Source: Halomonas sp. NO4
Lineage (GTDB): Bacteria; Pseudomonadota; Gammaproteobacteria; Pseudomonadales; Halomonadaceae
DNA: 64,000 nt
Direction of reading: 5' to 3'
Assembly (NCBI RefSeq): GCF_010994375.1
Contig: NZ_WHMA01000001.1
Location: forward strand, 24,968-88,967
The notes under the pieces are model-generated. The model was not told the DNA's origin and did not search any database. It saw only the letters and a list, made by a program, of their open reading frames with translations. This document shows, piece by piece, positions 58,724-64,000 of this stretch. Within the stretch, counting starts at the first letter, position 1, and every line of letters begins with the position of its first letter. Position numbers and translations under genes: made by a program.

Positions 58724-59473
58724 ATGGCAGGCCACAGCAAGTGGGCCAACATCAAGCACCGCAAGGCGGCCCAGGACGCCAAGCGCGGCAAGATCTTTTC
58801 CAAGCTGATCCGTGAGCTCAACGTGGCGGCGCGCCAGGGCGGGCCGGACCCCGCCGACAATCCCCGGCTGCGCGCCGCCATCGACAAGGCCCTGGCCAAC
58901 AACATGACCAAGGACACCATCCAGCGCGCCGTCGACCGGGGCGCCGGCAACACCGATGGTGACGCCATGGAGGAGTGTGTCTACGAGGGCTATGGCCCGG
59001 AAGGGGTAGCCATCCTCGTGGAGTGCATGACCGACAATCGCAATCGCACCGTTTCCGACGTCCGCCACGCCTTCAACAAATACGGCGGCAATCTCGGCAC
59101 CAGCGGTTCGGTGGCCTTCCTGTTCCACAAGCAGGGGCGATTGCTGCTGCCCGAGGGCGTGGCCGAGGAGACCGCCATGGAGGCCACCCTGGAAGCGGAG
59201 CCCGAGGAGATCGAGACGCGCGATGACGGGCGCCTCGAGGTGGTCACTACCCCCGAGGCCTTCGGGCGGGTCAAGGACGCCCTGCTGGCGGCGGGCATCG
59301 AGTCGGAGCAGAGCGAGGTGGGGCTCTACCCCGATACCTACACGCCGATCGCCGACGCCGAGCTCGCGCACCAGGTGATCCGGCTGATCGACCGGCTCGA
59401 GGACCTGGATGACGTCCAGAACGTCTATACCAACGCCTCCTTCGACGACGAGGTGCTCGATGCACTCGCCTGA
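58724..59473 (+). CDS. yebC: YebC/PmpR-family probable transcriptional regulator
   Basis: A 249-residue YebC/TACO1-family protein with the strongly conserved N-terminus [19 protein letters not shown] and the middle part [19 protein letters not shown]. Members bind DNA as regulators and, more recently, have been linked to translation of difficult peptide stretches. It lies directly before ruvC: its TGA is followed at once by the GTG of ruvC. Confidence 0.95.
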   Translation: MAGHSKWANIKHRKAAQDAKRGKIFSKLIRELNVAARQGGPDPADNPRLRAAIDKALANNMTKDTIQRAVDRGAGNTDGDAMEECVYEGYGPEGVAILVECMTDNRNRTVSDVRHAFNKYGGNLGTSGSVAFLFHKQGRLLLPEGVAEETAMEATLEAEPEEIETRDDGRLEVVTTPEAFGRVKDALLAAGIESEQSEVGLYPDTYTPIADAELAHQVIRLIDRLEDLDDVQNVYTNASFDDEVLDALA

Positions 59474-60022
59474 GTGGCCGTCGTGCTGATTCTGGGCATC
59501 GACCCCGGCTCGCGCCTCACCGGCTACGGCGTGCTGGACGCCTCCACGACGACGCCGCGCTACGTGGCGAGCGGCTGCATTCGCATCCAGGCAGATGACC
59601 TGGCCCAGAAGCTGGCCCAGATTTATGCCGGTATCAGCGAGCTGATCGCCGTGCATGCACCCGGTGAGTTCGCCATCGAGCAGGTGTTCATGTCGAAGAA
59701 CGCGGACTCGGCGCTCAAACTCGGCCAGGCCCGGGGTACCGCTATCGTCTGCGCGGCCAACCATGGCCTGCCGGTCAGCGAGTACGGCCCGCGGCAGATC
59801 AAGCAGGCGGTCGCCGGCACCGGCAGTGCCGACAAGGCCCAGGTGCAGCACATGGTGACCGCCATCCTGGGCCTGGACGGCACGCCCCAGGCCGATGCGG
59901 CCGATGCCCTGGCCATTGCCCTGACCCACGCCCATGCGCGCCAGGGTCTGCTCACCGCCGGCAGTTTCGGTGGCCATCGTCGACGGCGGCGGGGCACGTC
60001 GTGGCGTGATTTTCAACCCTGA
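59474..60022 (+). CDS. ruvC: Holliday junction endonuclease RuvC
   Basis: Resolvase subunit of RuvABC, 182 residues from GTG 59474 (second GTG at 59483 possible). The catalytic acids are in [14 protein letters not shown] (Asp), FAIEQVF (Glu) and [16 protein letters not shown] (Asp pair). It cuts Holliday junctions in recombination repair. The C-terminal tail [14 protein letters not shown] is basic. It is followed by ruvA after 160 bases. Confidence 0.95.
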   Translation: MAVVLILGIDPGSRLTGYGVLDASTTTPRYVASGCIRIQADDLAQKLAQIYAGISELIAVHAPGEFAIEQVFMSKNADSALKLGQARGTAIVCAANHGLPVSEYGPRQIKQAVAGTGSADKAQVQHMVTAILGLDGTPQADAADALAIALTHAHARQGLLTAGSFGGHRRRRRGTSWRDFQP

Positions 60023-60181
60023 CGGCGATGCTGTCGGGCGACCATGACGGTTCGCGAACGCTGTTTGAGGAGGGCTGGCCAGCCGCCCGGGCGGCCAGTA
60101 TAGTGGCGCCATGGCAAGCACATGGCGCGCCGCGCCACCGCCCACACGGAGCCGGCCTGCCAAGCAACAGGAACCCTGCCC

Positions 60182-60799
60182 ATGATAGGACGCCTGCGTG
60201 GCACCCTTCTCGACAAGCAGCCCCCCTGGCTGGTGGTGGATGTGGCCGGTGTCGGTTACGAGCTCGAGGCCTCGATGACCACCCTGGTGACGCTGCCCGG
60301 TGTCGGCGAAGGCGTGTCGCTCTATACCCATCTGGTGGTGCGCGACGACGCCCACCTGCTCTACGGCTTCGCCCGCGAGCAGGAGCGCGCCCTGTTCCGG
60401 GCGCTGATTCGCGTCAACGGCATCGGCCCCAAGCTCGCCCTGGCGATCCTCTCGGGCATGGACGAGACGGCTTTCATGCACTGCGTGATGGATGACGACG
60501 CCAAGGCGCTCACGCGCCTGCCCGGCGTAGGCAAGAAGACCGCCGAGCGGCTGATCATCGAGATGCGCGACCGCTTTCCCCACTGGGAGCGGAGCGACGC
60601 CGCGGCGTTCGCCCCTGCGGGCGCCGCCGGAGCCAGCGCTGCCGCGGCGCGGCAGGATCCGCTGGCCGATGCCGAAGCCGCGCTGGTCAGCCTGGGCTAC
60701 AAGCCGGCCGAGGCGACGAAGATGCTGGCGGACGTGGACGAGGGACTGTCCACCGAGGCCATGATCAAGGCGGCGCTGACGCGTCGGCTGGCAGGTTGA
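60182..60799 (+). CDS. ruvA: Holliday junction DNA helicase subunit RuvA
   Basis: Junction-binding subunit, 205 residues from ATG 60182 ([21 protein letters not shown]). The helix-hairpin-helix motifs are in [16 protein letters not shown] and [19 protein letters not shown] flexible Ala-rich linker (near residues 142-158) and domain III, which contacts RuvB, follow. It loads RuvB on junctions. Open frame upstream of 60182 is unconserved. Confidence 0.96.
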   Translation: MIGRLRGTLLDKQPPWLVVDVAGVGYELEASMTTLVTLPGVGEGVSLYTHLVVRDDAHLLYGFAREQERALFRALIRVNGIGPKLALAILSGMDETAFMHCVMDDDAKALTRLPGVGKKTAERLIIEMRDRFPHWERSDAAAFAPAGAAGASAAAARQDPLADAEAALVSLGYKPAEATKMLADVDEGLSTEAMIKAALTRRLAG

Positions 60800-60862
60800 G
60801 CAAGATGACGAGCCCCGGGAGACCCGAGATGCGAGCCGACGGTCGAGACGGCGAGGAGTGGC

Positions 60863-61896
<1,034 letters not shown>

Positions 61897-61900
<4 letters not shown>

Positions 61901-62292
61901 GCGAGTTCCATCTGCCGGTGCGCGTCTATATCGAGGATACCGATGCCGGTGGCATCGTCTACTACGTCAACTACCTCAAATACATGGAGCGGGCACGCAG
62001 CGAGTGGCTGCGCCAGTGCGGCTTCACCCAACGCGCGCTTCTCGACGCGGGCATCCAACTGGTGGTGCATCGCCTCGAGTGCCGCTACGCCAAGCCCGCC
62101 CGGCTGGACGACGACCTGACGGTCAGCGCGACCGTCCAGTCGCACGGCCGTTGCCGCCTGCAGTTTGCACAGACGGTAACGCGACGCGGGGAACCCTTGT
62201 GCGAGGCCAGGGTCGACATCGCCTGTCTGGATGCCGCCCGCCTCAAGCCAACGCCATGGCCGCCGGCGCTTGCCGCGGCTTTCCACGGATAA
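61897..62292 (+). CDS. ybgC: Tol-Pal system-associated acyl-CoA thioesterase YbgC
   Basis: Hot-dog fold thioesterase, 131 residues, starting with GTG 61897. The conserved active-site stretch [27 protein letters not shown] begins near residue 10 with the catalytic Asp. It acts on acyl-CoA or acyl-ACP and is nearly always first in the tol-pal cluster. It follows ruvB with a 4-base overlap and precedes tolQ by 17 bases. Confidence 0.93.
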
Positions 62293-62309
62293 TTGCACGA
62301 CCGACGAGG

Positions 62310-63005
62310 ATGCCCGTGAACGACTCCATGTCCATTCCCCACCTGATCATGAGCGCCAGCACCGTGGTGCAGCTGGTCATGCTGATCCTGGTGATCGGCT
62401 CCCTGCTCTCCTGGGTGGTGATCTTTCAGCGCACCTTCATCATGCGCCGTGCGCGCAAGGCCCATCAGGCCTTCGAGGAGCGCTTCTGGTCCGGCGTCGA
62501 CCTCAACGAACTGTATCGCGAGACCCCGGCCGAACAGGAGACCCAGGGCGCCGAGCACGTCTTTCGCGCCGGTTTCCGGGAATTCAACCGTCTGCTGACC
62601 AAGACCCGCAGCCCCGAGGCGATTCTCGACGGGGTGCAGCGCAGCATGCGGGTGGCCTGGTCGCGGGAGGAGGAGCGCCTCAACCTGCACCTGGTGTTTC
62701 TGGCCACCGTGGCCTCGGCCAGCCCCTACATCGGCCTGTTCGGCACCGTCTGGGGGATCATGGGCTCCTTCCAGTCGCTCTCCATGGCCCAGCAGGCGAC
62801 GCTCGCCACCGTGGCCCCCTGGATCGCCGAGGCTCTGATCGCTACCGCCATGGGCCTGTTCGCTGCCATTCCCGCGGTGATCTTCTACAACCGGCTCTCC
62901 AACGAGTCCGGCCGTCTGCTGGGCAAGTACGAGGACTTCGCCGAGGAGTTCCACTCCATCCTGCACCGCAACCTGCAGGGACGCGGCGAATCCGCCAGCG
63001 CCTGA
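62310..63005 (+). CDS. tolQ: Tol-Pal system protein TolQ
   Basis: Inner-membrane proton-channel subunit, 231 residues from ATG 62310; nearby GTG 62316 and ATG 62328 (MSIPHLIMSAS) are alternatives. Three membrane segments: near residues 17-37, 135-157 and 168-190 (SPYIGLFGTVWGIMGSF, ALIATAMGLFAAIPAVI). It works with TolR to energise TolA during outer-membrane constriction. The ribosome site is CGAGG just before 62310. Confidence 0.94.
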   Translation: MPVNDSMSIPHLIMSASTVVQLVMLILVIGSLLSWVVIFQRTFIMRRARKAHQAFEERFWSGVDLNELYRETPAEQETQGAEHVFRAGFREFNRLLTKTRSPEAILDGVQRSMRVAWSREEERLNLHLVFLATVASASPYIGLFGTVWGIMGSFQSLSMAQQATLATVAPWIAEALIATAMGLFAAIPAVIFYNRLSNESGRLLGKYEDFAEEFHSILHRNLQGRGESASA

Positions 63006-63018
63006 GGGAGTCGCACCC

Positions 63019-63456
<438 letters not shown>

Positions 63457-63472
63457 GGAGCGAGACGACGCC

Positions 63473-64000
63473 ATGGCTCGACACGATCAGCGCGTTGGTT
63501 ACGGCCTGCCGGTGGTACTGGCCGTCGGCCTGCACGTCCTGGCGGTGGTAATCAGCATGGTGAGCCTGCCGGAGGCGACCCCGGAGCCACCGTCCAACGG
63601 TATCGTGCAGGCCACCCTGGTGAGCACAGAGGCGGCGACGGACCAGGCCCAGCGCGCCGAGGAGGCGCGTGCCCGGGCAGCGGCGCGCCAGGAAGAAGAG
63701 GCAGCGGCGCAGCGCCAGGCCGAGGAGGAAGAGGCGGCCCGCGCCGAGGCGGAAGCCGAGCAGCAGGCCGCCGAAGAAGCAGAACGCCAGCGTCAGGCGC
63801 AAGAACAGGCCGCCGAGGAGGCCGAGGCACTTGAGGAAGCACGTCGCCAGGCGGAAGCCGAGGCCCAGCGCCGTGCCGAAGAGGCGGAACGCCAGGCGGC
63901 GCTGCGCGAGCAGCAGGAAGCCGAGGCCGAACGCCAGCGTCAGGCCGAGGAGCAGCGCCGCCGCGAGGAAGAAGCCGAGCGCCAGCGTCAGGCCGAGGAG
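63473..64000 (+). CDS. tolA: Cell envelope protein TolA (partial, cut by the window end)
   Basis: N-terminal 176 codons of TolA, running off the end of the window. N-terminal membrane segment at residues 12-31 (LPVVLAVGLHVLAVVISMVS), then a long Ala/Glu/Arg/Gln-rich coiled-coil domain (domain II). The coiled coil holds internal repeats; for example a 27-base unit encoding AERQRQAEE recurs at 63926-63952 and 63974-64000 with one base changed. The C-terminal Pal/TolB-binding domain is outside the window. Confidence 0.9.
   Translation, partial: MARHDQRVGYGLPVVLAVGLHVLAVVISMVSLPEATPEPPSNGIVQATLVSTEAATDQAQRAEEARARAAARQEEEAAAQRQAEEEEAARAEAEAEQQAAEEAERQRQAQEQAAEEAEALEEARRQAEAEAQRRAEEAERQAALREQQEAEAERQRQAEEQRRREEEAERQRQAEE

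Overview
The window reads as chromosomal DNA of a high-GC gammaproteobacterium, most likely a moderately halophilic Halomonas/Chromohalobacter-type organism. This is inferred from the aspS-yebC-ruvCAB-ybgC-tolQRA gene order, the Pseudomonas-like glyA-soxBDAG operon, and the acidic proteome. No tRNA, rRNA or CRISPR array was seen.

Layout. (1) 1-7000: the end of an unknown gene, then a glyA-soxB-soxD-soxA-soxG operon (serine hydroxymethyltransferase plus heterotetrameric sarcosine oxidase) closed by a strong terminator. (2) 7000-27300: an iron-acquisition block. It holds a Fec-type ABC importer (fecE-like divergent from fecB/C/D-like) coupled to a thioredoxin-fold ferredoxin. An IutA-like TonB receptor is cleanly split by an IS3-family element. 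A FhuB/FhuD importer and its FhuC ATPase are separated from each other by an opposing nrdHIEF operon (class Ib ribonucleotide reductase). A FhuE-like receptor and a FhuF siderophore-iron reductase complete the block. Fur-box candidates lie in most of its promoters, and a tandem pair of NrdR boxes precedes nrdH. No siderophore synthesis genes are present, so these systems probably scavenge foreign siderophores. (3) 27350-37330: two divergent operons that together look like a corrinoid-dependent demethylation and one-carbon oxidation system. Leftward are an MttB-family methyltransferase without pyrrolysine, folD and purU. Rightward are a corrinoid protein, a DUF1638 protein, a 'virulence factor' family protein, a MetV-like cysteine-rich protein, a MetF-like reductase, a methyltetrahydrofolate:corrinoid methyltransferase and a 2Fe-2S/ASKHA corrinoid-reactivating protein. 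(4) 37500-56400: ordinary chromosomal genes, including fic, prfC, tatD, ygfZ, osmC, uvrB, a decayed nei fragment, class I fumarase, cls, a HypT-like regulator, NadM-Nudix, yihY, a Leu/Phe-type dehydrogenase, acylphosphatase, nucleoside hydrolase, ribokinase and a hydroxyacid dehydrogenase. (5) 56500-64000: the conserved fmdB-aspS-yebC-ruvCAB-ybgC-tolQRA block, with tolA cut by the window end.

How they fit together. Regions 1 and 3 are complementary. The corrinoid system would take a methyl group from a quaternary amine (glycine betaine is the obvious guess) to tetrahydrofolate and oxidise it through methylene-, methenyl- and formyl-THF to formate. Sarcosine oxidase and GlyA would handle the last methyl group as methylene-THF, serine and glycine. 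The iron/nrd block lies between the two halves.

The most interesting items are this aerobic corrinoid C1 pathway and its two uncharacterised small proteins. The next is an apparent charge pattern: the corrinoid protein has an acidic N-terminus, while exactly the three enzymes expected to bind it carry Arg-rich tails. Then come the class Ib RNR embedded in a split fhu locus, a large palindromic element that supplies the 3' end of tatD, and the reconstructable IS disruption of the receptor.
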